Assembly (NCBI GenBank): GCA_035620975.1
Contig: DASPFV010000172.1
Location: forward strand, 1 to 19,838
Length of the DNA: 19,838 nt
Direction of reading: 5' to 3'
Source: DASPFV01 sp035620975
GTDB lineage: Bacteria > Acidobacteriota > Vicinamibacteria > Vicinamibacterales > 2-12-FULL-66-21
Below are positions 1 to 6,277 of this stretch, in pieces; positions within the stretch are counted from its first letter, which is position 1; the number at the start of each line of letters is the position of its first letter. The position numbers and the translations under genes are program-made. The notes below the pieces were generated by a model. It was not told the DNA's origin and made no database searches. It was given only the letters and a program-made list of their open reading frames with translations.

Positions 1-1
1 G

Positions 2-73
2 GCGATTCTGCGCGACGGGACGAAGCTGCCGGTCAGCCGGGCGGGGTACGCGCGGCTCTCGAAGCTGCTGTGA
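2..73 (+). CDS. C-terminal end of a LytTR-type DNA-binding protein (partial, runs off the left edge)
   Basis: Only the last 23 codons are in the window, ending at TGA 71-73. They read AILRDGTKLPVSRAGYARLS and then KLL. The pattern 'L.DG..LPVSR..Y..L...L' at the extreme C-terminus is what I know from the end of LytTR DNA-binding domains, usually carried by response regulators of the AgrA/LytR/AlgR type. The reading frame is open to the window edge. The rest of the protein, including any receiver domain and any sensor kinase gene, lies outside, so its role cannot be stated. It is in the same direction as the downstream TetR gene but is separated from it by a strong promoter, so the two are probably separate transcription units. 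The family call is based on a short segment. Confidence 0.6.
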   Translation, partial: AILRDGTKLPVSRAGYARLSKLL

Positions 74-93
74 GGCGGCGGGGCGGCCGCGGC

Positions 94-122
94 TTGACAC
101 GCCCCGGCGGGCGGTGTTAAAT
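94..122 (+). promoter_or_regulatory. Sigma-70-type promoter of the tetR-efflux operon
   Basis: A perfect -35 box TTGACA (94-99) is followed after exactly 17 bp by TTAAAT (117-122), one mismatch from the -10 consensus. Transcription would start near 129, giving a leader of about 29 nt before the ATG at 158. It lies in the only AT-rich stretch of an otherwise very GC-rich region, and the palindromic operator lies just downstream. Confidence 0.75.
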
Positions 123-134
123 GTCTGGTTAGTT
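119..134. promoter_or_regulatory. Degenerate second operator overlapping the -10 box
   Basis: The right half GGTTAGTT (127-134) is identical to the right half of the operator at 141-156. The left half (119-126) matches the expected arm at 5 of 8 positions. The site overlaps the -10 box TTAAAT (117-122), so a dimer bound here would block polymerase directly. The 22-bp centre-to-centre spacing would put two dimers on the same DNA face. The degenerate left arm keeps this tentative. Confidence 0.35.
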
Positions 135-140
135 AGTTTG

Positions 141-156
141 AACTGACCGGTTAGTT
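141..156. promoter_or_regulatory. Palindromic operator, likely for the adjacent TetR regulator
   Basis: AACTGACCGGTTAGTT is a 16-bp inverted repeat with 14 of 16 positions symmetric, centred on CC|GG at 148/149. It lies between the expected transcription start and the ATG at 158, a usual place for a self-repressing TetR operator. Its right half-site GGTTAGTT (149-156) recurs at 127-134, 22 bp upstream, about two helical turns. The assignment to this regulator is inferred from position and symmetry. Confidence 0.6.
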
Positions 157-157
157 A

Positions 158-859
158 ATGCCGCGCCGTCGTCCCGCCCGCACCGCCGTCCGCCACCGCC
201 CGCCCGCGCCGCGGGCCCGCCCTCCACGTCCGCCCGGGCGCCCGCGCCGGGACGCGGCCTCGTCACGCCAGCGCCTCCTCGACGCGGCCGCCGCCGAGTT
301 CGCCGCGCACGGCTTCGCCGGCGCCAGCGTCGACCGCATTGCCGCCGCGGCCGGGCTCAACAAGGCGATGATCTACTACCACTTCGCCAGCAAGGCCGGC
401 CTCTACGGCGAGATCCTCCGCGACATGTTCGGCGCCGTCTCGGTCGAGGTCCGGGCCGTGGCGGCCTCGTCCGAGCCGCCGCCACAGAAGATCCGGGCCT
501 TCGTCGAGGCCATCGCCCGCGAAGCCGAGGACCGTCCCCACTTCCCCCCGATCTGGTTCCGCGAGATCGCCGAGGGCGGCGCTCACCTCGACGCCGCCGT
601 CCTGCGCATCCTCGGCGGCATCGTCGGCAGCCTGGCCTCGATTGTGGAGGAGGGCGTCCACGCGGGCCGGTTCGTTCGCGTCGACCCCCTGGTCATTCAC
701 GCAGCCATCGTCGCCCCCCTGCTGCTGTTCTTTGCGAGCCGCGGCGTCCGCGGTCGCCTGGAGCGGGCCGGGCTGCCAGGGGCCACCGCCGTGACCCGCC
801 AGATGGTTGTCGGTCACGTGCAGAGGATGTCGCTTGCGGCGCTCGAGGGAAGGCTCTAG
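158..859 (+). CDS. TetR/AcrR-family transcriptional repressor (CecR-like position)
   Basis: A 233-residue regulator, probably repressing its own efflux operon. The TetR N-terminal domain spans about residues 35-90, with the helix-turn-helix at about 58-80 (SVDRIAAAAGLNKAMIYYHF), a textbook TetR pattern. Residues from about 105 onward form the helical ligand-binding and dimerisation domain. The ATG at 158 has no Shine-Dalgarno sequence and sits 1 bp after the operator palindrome; no later in-frame start precedes the helix-turn-helix. The first ~31 residues are odd: 12 Arg and 10 Pro, with a GRP core (PPGRPRR, 26-31) resembling an AT-hook. In E. coli, CecR (YbiH) heads the ybhGFSR operon; the same order here supports an efflux-repressor role. 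The inducer is unknown. It ends 16 bp before the adaptor gene. Confidence 0.9.
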   Translation: MPRRRPARTAVRHRPPAPRARPPRPPGRPRRDAASSRQRLLDAAAAEFAAHGFAGASVDRIAAAAGLNKAMIYYHFASKAGLYGEILRDMFGAVSVEVRAVAASSEPPPQKIRAFVEAIAREAEDRPHFPPIWFREIAEGGAHLDAAVLRILGGIVGSLASIVEEGVHAGRFVRVDPLVIHAAIVAPLLLFFASRGVRGRLERAGLPGATAVTRQMVVGHVQRMSLAALEGRL

Positions 860-865
860 CAGGTT

Positions 866-870
866 GAGGA
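866..870 (+). promoter_or_regulatory. Ribosome binding site fixing the start of the HlyD adaptor
   Basis: GAGGA lies 5 nt before the ATG at 876. It favours 876 over an in-frame ATG at 807 inside the tetR gene, and the protein then begins directly with a signal peptide. Confidence 0.6.
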
Positions 871-875
871 CGCCG

Positions 876-1919
876 ATGACGGGATTCGCGCGCGGTTGGG
901 GGATTCACGGGACTGCCGTCGCGGCTATCGTGATGGCCGCCGCCTGTTCCTCCGGCAACGGGACGGCCCCGCTCCGGGCGTCCGGGTACGTCGAGGCCAC
1001 GGAGGTGCGCGTGGCCCCGGAGGTCGGCGGCCGCGTCCTGACGATCGACGTCGCCGAAGGCGACCGCGTCGTGCCTGGCGCGCCGGTGGCTCGGCTGGCG
1101 ACCACTGATACCGAGCTCGCCATCCGACGCGCGCAGGCCGAGCGGGATCAGGCGGTGGCCCAGCTGCAGCTGCTGCAGGCCGGAGCACGACCGGAGGAAC
1201 TGCGGCAGGCTTCGGCCCAGGTCGATACGGCGCGGGCAGATGTGCGCGCCGCCCAGTCCGAGCTCGAGTCAGCCGAGGCCGACCTGCGCCGGTTCGAGGC
1301 GCTCCTCGAAGTGAATGCCGGATCCCGCAAGCAGCGCGACGATGCCGCCACCCGCCGGGATGTAGCGCAGGCGCGCGTGAAGGCGGCGCAGGAGCGGATG
1401 CGTGCGGCGGCCGAGGGGCTGGCGAGGCTCGAGGCAGGCGCGCGCCGCGAAGAGCTCGCCGCAGGGCGGGCTCGCGTCGCGGTGGTCGAGGCGCAGATCG
1501 CGGCGCTGGAGAAGACGCTGCGAGACGCCGAGGTCCTGTCGCCGCTCGCCGGCGTCGTCACGTCGAAGCTCGTCGATGCCGGCGAGATCGTCGCGGCTCG
1601 AACGCCGCTCGTCGTCGTGACCGACCTGGATCATGCGTGGGCGAACGTCTATATCGACGAGCCGGTCGTGCCGACGCTGAAGCTCGGCGATGCCGTCACG
1701 CTCGTCACCGACGCCGGGCAGCGGCTGCCCGGCACAATCACGTACATCTCGCCCAGGGCCGAGTTCACGCCGCGCAACGTGCAGACGGCGGAGGAGCGCT
1801 CCCGGCTGGTGTACCGCATCAAGGTCACCGCGGACAACCGCGAGGGCATCCTCAAGCCGGGCATGCCCGTGGAAGCGGAGATCCCGCGCCGCAACGGGGC
1901 GGCACAATCCACGGGCTGA
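876..1919 (+). CDS. HlyD/YbhG-family periplasmic adaptor (membrane fusion protein), probable lipoprotein
   Basis: A 347-residue adaptor linking the inner-membrane ABC pump to the outer-membrane channel. Residues 1-24 look like a lipoprotein signal (hydrophobic AVAAIVM followed by AAAC with Cys24); the -3 residue is Ala rather than Leu, so lipidation is likely but not certain. The split lipoyl domain is visible as SGYVEATEVRVAPEVGGRV (36-54) and LSPLAGVVTSKLVDAGEIVA (221-240). Between them is a long alpha-helical hairpin (about 80-215), rich in Ala, Arg and Glu, with an internal duplication (QAGARPEELR at 101 and EAGARREELA at 187). A beta-barrel follows (about 252-337). Its size and neighbours match E. 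coli YbhG. It follows tetR by 16 bp. A heptamer repeat fills the gap to the next gene. Confidence 0.9.
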   Translation: MTGFARGWGIHGTAVAAIVMAAACSSGNGTAPLRASGYVEATEVRVAPEVGGRVLTIDVAEGDRVVPGAPVARLATTDTELAIRRAQAERDQAVAQLQLLQAGARPEELRQASAQVDTARADVRAAQSELESAEADLRRFEALLEVNAGSRKQRDDAATRRDVAQARVKAAQERMRAAAEGLARLEAGARREELAAGRARVAVVEAQIAALEKTLRDAEVLSPLAGVVTSKLVDAGEIVAARTPLVVVTDLDHAWANVYIDEPVVPTLKLGDAVTLVTDAGQRLPGTITYISPRAEFTPRNVQTAEERSRLVYRIKVTADNREGILKPGMPVEAEIPRRNGAAQSTG

Positions 1920-1954
1920 GAACCAGGAACCCTGAACCTTGAACCCTGAACCTG
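1920..1954. repeat. Heptameric tandem repeat, five units of GAACCNN
   Basis: Five consecutive 7-bp units, each beginning GAACC and ending AG, CT, TT, CT or TG, occupy exactly 35 bp. The array starts directly after the TGA of the adaptor (1917-1919) and ends 2 nt before the ATG of the ATPase (1957). It therefore makes up almost the whole intercistronic gap and leaves the ATPase with no Shine-Dalgarno sequence. Its composition differs from the surrounding GC-rich coding DNA. A related array (GAGCCNG) lies on the minus strand at 15395-15429. Confidence 0.8.
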
Positions 1955-1956
1955 AA

Positions 1957-2874
1957 ATGAGCGCGATCGAGTTCAACCGCGTCTCCCGGATGTACGCCAC
2001 GACGCGTGCGCTCGACGACGTGAGTCTCGAGGTCGGTCGCGGGGAGATGTTCGGCCTCATCGGTCCCGACGGCGCCGGCAAGACGACGGCAATCCGGCTG
2101 GCTTGCGGACTCCTGCGCGTGTCCTCGGGCCGTGTGACCGTCCTCGGCCGCGATCCCGTCGCGGAGCACCGCGCAATCACGGGCGCCATCGGCTACCTCT
2201 CCCAGCGGTTCAGCCTGTATGGCGATCTCACGATCGACGAGAACGTCGCCTTCTTCGCCGAGATCCACGGGATGCGCCGCTATCGTGACGCCCGGGATCG
2301 TCTGCTCGACCTGACGCAGCTGACCCCGTTCCGGTCGCGCCGCGCCGATCGCCTCTCGGGCGGCATGAAGCAGAAGCTCGCGCTGGCGTGCACGCTCGTG
2401 CACGAGCCGGAGGTACTGATCCTGGACGAGCCCACGACGGGCGTCGATCCCGTGTCGCGCCGGGAGTTCTGGAAGCTGCTCTCCGAGTTCCTCTCGCGCG
2501 GGTTGACCATCCTGATGGCCACGCCCTACCTCGACGAAGCCGAGCGCTGCGGCCGCGTCGCGCTGCTGCACGAGGGACGCGTGCTGGCCGTCGATGCGCC
2601 GGCCCGGCTGCAGGGAGCCTTCGGAGGACAGCTCGTCGAAGTCGTCGCCGACACCGCCCGCCCGCCGCTCGCCGCGCTGGGCGCCGTGCCGGGCGTGGCG
2701 GCCGTTCAGGCGTTCGGCGATCGGGCGCACGTGCGGCTGGCCGACGTGCCCGTCGAGGCCGGCATGGTCAGCCTGACCGCGGCTGTCGAACAGGCGGGCC
2801 ATCGCGTCCTGAGCGTACGGCCGGTTCCCCCGTCGCTCGAAGACGTGTTCATCGACCTGATTGCCGGGAGCTGA
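1957..2874 (+). CDS. ABC transporter ATPase, first of a YbhF-like pair, lacking the H-loop histidine
   Basis: A 305-residue ATPase matching the N-terminal ATPase half of YbhF. Visible motifs are Walker A GPDGAGKTT (36-44), Q-loop YLSQRFSLY (80-88), signature LSGGM (133-137) and Walker B VLILDE (153-158, catalytic Glu158). The H-loop position reads ATPYLDEAE, with Pro190 where ABC ATPases normally have the switch histidine; the codon is CCC at 2524-2526, one base from CAC. The composite site using this loop may therefore be impaired. A C-terminal regulatory extension ends in PPSLEDVFIDL, shared with the second ATPase. I chose the ATG at 1957; a TTG at 1939 within the heptamer array would add six residues (MNPEPE) that are not part of the fold. 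No ribosome binding site is visible; translation may depend on coupling to the upstream gene. Confidence 0.9.
   Translation: MSAIEFNRVSRMYATTRALDDVSLEVGRGEMFGLIGPDGAGKTTAIRLACGLLRVSSGRVTVLGRDPVAEHRAITGAIGYLSQRFSLYGDLTIDENVAFFAEIHGMRRYRDARDRLLDLTQLTPFRSRRADRLSGGMKQKLALACTLVHEPEVLILDEPTTGVDPVSRREFWKLLSEFLSRGLTILMATPYLDEAERCGRVALLHEGRVLAVDAPARLQGAFGGQLVEVVADTARPPLAALGAVPGVAAVQAFGDRAHVRLADVPVEAGMVSLTAAVEQAGHRVLSVRPVPPSLEDVFIDLIAGS
2866..2870 (+). promoter_or_regulatory. Ribosome binding site deciding the GTG start of the outer-membrane factor
   Basis: GGGAG lies 6 nt before GTG 2877 and 15 nt before the next in-frame start, ATG 2886. The spacing favours GTG. Either start leaves the signal peptide intact. 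Confidence 0.5.
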
Positions 2875-2876
2875 TC

Positions 2877-4223
2877 GTGTCGAGAATGTCGCAGGCACAC
2901 GTTCCGACCGCGCGCGCCGTGATCGCGGGCGCGTTGCTGCTGGCGCTCGTGCCCGGTGCGCGCGGGCAGGAGCTGCCGCTGGCGTTGACGCTCGAGGAGG
3001 CCCTGGCCAGGGCGCGGGCCCACAGCCTCAGGCTGGTCGAGCTGCAGGCGCGCCAGGAGGGCAGCGCGGCGCAGGTGGAGGCCAGAGAGGCGGACCGGCG
3101 GCCGGTCGCCTCCATCCTGGGCGGCTACACCCGCACGAGCCACGTGCCGGAGTTCTCGGTCTTCCAGCCCGGGCAGGGCGCCAGCGTGATCTACCCGGAC
3201 GTACCCGACAACTTCCGCAGTCGGATCGACCTCCAGTGGCCCATCTACACGGGGGGGCGGCTGGACGCGCTCGAACGTGCGGCGCGGGCCGAGCGCGACG
3301 CCTCCGGCGAGGAGCTCGAGACCGCGCGCGCGGACCTGCGGCTCGAGGTGACCCGCGCGTTCTGGGCGCTCGTGACCGCGCGGGAGACGGAGCGGGTGCT
3401 CGAGCGATCGCTCGAGGCGATCGATGCCCACGTCCGCGATCTCCGCGCCAGGCTCGATCAGGGGCTGATCCCTCCGAACGACGTCCTGTCGGCCGAGGCC
3501 CGGCAGTCCCGCGAGCGGCTGCTGGCGATCGAAGCCGCCAACGCGCGCCGGGTGGCCGAGGCCGACCTGAGGCGGCTGCTCGGCCTCGAAGGTTTCGCGC
3601 CGATCGAGCCTCGGGCCGTGCTCACGCCGGCTGCGCCGCCCGCAGCCGATGTCCCACGGCTGCTCGTCGAGGCAAGAGAGGGACGAGCCGAGCGTCGCGC
3701 ACTGCAGGCCCGGATCGCGGCGGCGCAGGCCCGCGAAGAGGGGGCCGGGGCCGGCACGCTGCCGCAGGTGGCGTTCAACGCCGGGTACGACTACGCCCGG
3801 CCGAACTCCAGGATCTTCCCCCGCGAAGACACCTGGCAGGACTTCTGGGACGTCTCGATCAACGTGTCCTGGGCCGTGTGGGACGGGGGGCGCGCGCGCG
3901 CGAGCCGTGCCGAAGCCGACGCGGCCAGGCGGGCGGCCGAGGCGCGCGCGGCCGAGTTCGACCGCACGTTGACGTTCGAGGTCCAGCAGCGGCTCTTCGA
4001 GCTGGAGTCCAGCCTGGCCGCCATTCCCGTGGCCGACGACGGGGTCCGCGCGGCGGCGGAAGCGCGCCGCGTCGTGGGCGAGCGCTTCAACGCCGGCGTA
4101 GCGACCAGCACCGACGTGCTCGACGCGCAGACGGACCTGCTGTCGGCGGACCTCGCGCGCACGCGCGCGCTCGCCAACCTTCGCATCGCGGAGGCGCGGC
4201 TGGACCGCGCGATCGGGCGCTAG
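2877..4223 (+). CDS. TolC-family outer-membrane efflux channel protein
   Basis: A 448-residue outer-membrane factor forming the exit duct of the pump. Residues 1-30 are a signal peptide (AVIAGALLLALVPGARG, then QE). There is no lipobox cysteine, so it is TolC-like rather than OprM-like. Two duplicated outer-membrane-efflux (OEP) repeats follow, at about 38-235 and 255-445. Each carries a strand followed by the 'W.-(Y/D)-GG' turn: WPIYTGGRLDA (121-131) and WAVWDGGRARA (332-342). These lead into long helical coiled coils. The second repeat ends with the typical GVATSTDVLDAQTDLLSADL (407-426). It starts 2 nt after the first ATPase stop and ends 3 nt before the second ATPase, so it lies inside the operon between the two ATPase genes. 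This supplies the cell with a dedicated channel for the system. Confidence 0.92.
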   Translation: MSRMSQAHVPTARAVIAGALLLALVPGARGQELPLALTLEEALARARAHSLRLVELQARQEGSAAQVEAREADRRPVASILGGYTRTSHVPEFSVFQPGQGASVIYPDVPDNFRSRIDLQWPIYTGGRLDALERAARAERDASGEELETARADLRLEVTRAFWALVTARETERVLERSLEAIDAHVRDLRARLDQGLIPPNDVLSAEARQSRERLLAIEAANARRVAEADLRRLLGLEGFAPIEPRAVLTPAAPPAADVPRLLVEAREGRAERRALQARIAAAQAREEGAGAGTLPQVAFNAGYDYARPNSRIFPREDTWQDFWDVSINVSWAVWDGGRARASRAEADAARRAAEARAAEFDRTLTFEVQQRLFELESSLAAIPVADDGVRAAAEARRVVGERFNAGVATSTDVLDAQTDLLSADLARTRALANLRIAEARLDRAIGR

Positions 4224-4226
4224 CGC

Positions 4227-5171
4227 ATGACGCCTGCGCCTGCCATCGACGTTCGGCACCTCTCACGACGGTTCGGCGCCTTCACCGCCGTCGACGACCT
4301 GTCGTTCCAGGTCGGCCGCGGCGAGATCCTCGGCTTCCTCGGCAGCAACGGCGCGGGGAAGTCGACCACGATCCGCATGCTCTGCGGCCTGCTGCGCCCT
4401 TCGGCCGGCACCGCGCTGGTGGACGGCATCGACGTGGCCGCGGAGCCCGAGGCCGTCAAGCGCCGCATCGGCTACATGTCCCAGCGGTTCTCGCTGTACG
4501 AGCTCCTGACGGTCGACCAGAACATCCGGTTCTTCGCCGGCGTGTACGGGCTCGATGCGGGGCAGCTGGAAGCCCGCCGCGGCTTCGTCATCGAGATGGC
4601 GGGCCTGAAGGGGCGCGAACAGATGCTCGCCCGCGATCTCTCGGGAGGCTGGCGGCAGCGGCTCGCTCTGGGGTGCGCCATCCTGCACGAGCCTCCGATC
4701 CTCTTCCTCGACGAGCCCACGGGTGGCGTCGATCCGCTGTCGCGGCGGCAGTTCTGGCGTCTGATCGACACGCTCTCGACGGAGGGCGTCACCGTGCTCG
4801 TGACGACGCACTACCTGGACGAGGCCGAACGGTGTCATCGGGTCGCACTGATTCACGCGGGCCGGCTCGCGGCGCTGGGAAGTCCCCGCGAGGTCAAAGC
4901 CGTGTTCCACGGGCGGCCCATCATCGAGATCCGGTCCGACAATCCCGTCGACGCCATGCGTGAGCTGGATGCGATGGAGGACGTCGAGAAGACGAGTCTG
5001 TTCGGGACCGCCGTGCACGCCGTCCTCCGCGGGGAGGGCGTGACGCCCGCTGCCCTCGCCGGCCGGCTCCGCGCGCGAGGCCTCGCCGTGAGATCGGCCG
5101 ACCGGGTCCCGCCGTCGCTCGAGGACGTGTTCCTCGATGTCGTGGACCGTGCCGGAGGCACCGCCGCATGA
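4227..5171 (+). CDS. ABC transporter ATPase, second of a YbhF-like pair, all motifs intact
   Basis: A 314-residue ATPase corresponding to the C-terminal ATPase half of YbhF. It has Walker A GSNGAGKST (39-47), Q-loop YMSQRFSLY (83-91), signature LSGGW (138-142), Walker B LFLDE (159-163) and an intact H-loop TTHYLDEAE with His195. A ~90-residue C-terminal extension ends in PPSLEDVFLDV, matching the end of the first ATPase. The two ATPases are clearly homologous and probably form a heterodimer with one better and one poorer catalytic site. The ATG lies 3 nt after the outer-membrane gene. The gene overlaps the next by 4 nt (ATGA, 5168-5171), a sign of translational coupling. No good ribosome binding site is seen upstream of the ATG. 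Confidence 0.92.
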   Translation: MTPAPAIDVRHLSRRFGAFTAVDDLSFQVGRGEILGFLGSNGAGKSTTIRMLCGLLRPSAGTALVDGIDVAAEPEAVKRRIGYMSQRFSLYELLTVDQNIRFFAGVYGLDAGQLEARRGFVIEMAGLKGREQMLARDLSGGWRQRLALGCAILHEPPILFLDEPTGGVDPLSRRQFWRLIDTLSTEGVTVLVTTHYLDEAERCHRVALIHAGRLAALGSPREVKAVFHGRPIIEIRSDNPVDAMRELDAMEDVEKTSLFGTAVHAVLRGEGVTPAALAGRLRARGLAVRSADRVPPSLEDVFLDVVDRAGGTAA

Positions 5172-6277
5172 TCAAGGCGGCGGCCGTCTGCCGGAAGGAG
5201 CTGAGACAGATCCGGCGCGATCGCCGGACGCTGCTGATCCTCGTGTTCGTGCCGGCGTTCTTCCTGCTGATCTACGGGTATGCGCTGAACTTCGACATCC
5301 GGCACGTCGCGCTGGCGGTCGAGGATCGGGATGGCGGCGCGGAGAGCCGCGCGCTCGTGTCGGCGTTCGTCAACTCCGGCTACTTCGACCTGGTGGGCCG
5401 CATCCATGCGCCGCGGGAAGCCGAACGGCTGCTGGACCTGAACCGCGCCCGCGCGGTGCTCGTGATCCCGGCGCAGTTCGGGCGGGACCTGCGCGCCGGG
5501 CGCGTGCCGGCCGTGCAGGTCATCGTGAGCGGCGACAACGCGAACACCGCCACCACCGTGATGGGATACGCGAGCACGATCGTCCGCTCAGTAGGACGCG
5601 ACCTCGCACGGGGCAGCGCTCCGGGTCAGGCGCGGCTCTCCGTGGAGCCGCGCATCTGGTACAACCCGGAGCTGCGCAGCACGCTCTTCCTCGTGCCGGG
5701 CCTGATCGCCTACATCGCGATGATCACGGCGGTGACCTCCACCGCGCTGTCGATCGTCCGCGAGAAGGAGAGCGGCACCATGGAGCAGGTCCGGATGGCG
5801 CCGATCGATACCCTCTCGTTCGTGATCGGCAAGACCGCGCCGTACTTCGTGATCTCGCTGGCCTCGGCGGCGCTGATCATCCTCGCGTCAATGGCGCTGT
5901 TCGGGCTGCCCATGCGCGGCAACTGGCTGGCGCTGCTGGTTGCGCTGTCGCTGTTTCTCATCGGGGCCCTCGGTACCGGGCTGCTGATCTCCACGATTGC
6001 CGAGAGCCAGCAGGTCGCGTTCCAGATCGCGTTGCTCGTCTCGCTGCTGCCGACGATCATGCTCTCCGGCTTCATCTTTCCGATCTCGAGCATGCCGGCG
6101 TTCCTGCAGCTGGTCACGCACGCGGTGCCCGCCCGCTATTTCCTGGTCGCACTCCGCGGCATCGTGCTGAAGGGAGCCGGGCTGCAGCTCCTGCTGCCGC
6201 AGCTCGGGGCGCTGTCGATCTATGCGGTGGCCATGCTGGGACTGGCGTCGCTGCGCCTCGCGCGGGAGCGCCTCTGA
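5168..6277 (+). CDS. ABC-2 type permease, YbhS-like
   Basis: A 369-residue inner-membrane permease. TM1 lies at about 21-40, followed by a ~130-residue periplasmic domain (about 41-170) and five more membrane segments (about 172-194, 218-245, 252-276, 284-305 and 342-362). This is the ABC2_membrane_3 architecture. Landmarks are WYNPELRS (164-171), the cytoplasmic coupling segment REKESGTMEQVRMAPI (198-213) and PTIMLSGFIFPISSMP (295-310). It probably pairs with the downstream permease to form the membrane channel energised by the two ATPases. GGAGG (5154-5158) lies 9 nt before the ATG. The start overlaps the ATPase stop by 4 nt, and the stop overlaps the next start by 1 nt. The substrate cannot be inferred; E. 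coli YbhFSR has been linked to export of drugs and cations. Confidence 0.92.
   Translation: MIKAAAVCRKELRQIRRDRRTLLILVFVPAFFLLIYGYALNFDIRHVALAVEDRDGGAESRALVSAFVNSGYFDLVGRIHAPREAERLLDLNRARAVLVIPAQFGRDLRAGRVPAVQVIVSGDNANTATTVMGYASTIVRSVGRDLARGSAPGQARLSVEPRIWYNPELRSTLFLVPGLIAYIAMITAVTSTALSIVREKESGTMEQVRMAPIDTLSFVIGKTAPYFVISLASAALIILASMALFGLPMRGNWLALLVALSLFLIGALGTGLLISTIAESQQVAFQIALLVSLLPTIMLSGFIFPISSMPAFLQLVTHAVPARYFLVALRGIVLKGAGLQLLLPQLGALSIYAVAMLGLASLRLARERL

Noticed and set aside
1939..1956. TTG start for the first ATPase
   Set aside because: It lies inside the heptamer array, has no ribosome binding site and adds repeat-encoded residues only; ATG 1957 begins the usual ABC domain.
1852..2898. 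Open frame on the minus strand across the start of the first ATPase
   Set aside because: It is antisense to the ATPase, and part of it is the translated complement of the heptamer repeat (VQGSGF-type sequence).
2861..4963. A 700-codon open frame on the + strand over the outer-membrane and second ATPase genes
   Set aside because: It is an alternative frame of two well-recognised genes, is extremely rich in Arg, Ala and Gly, and has no domain. Long shadow frames are expected at this GC content.
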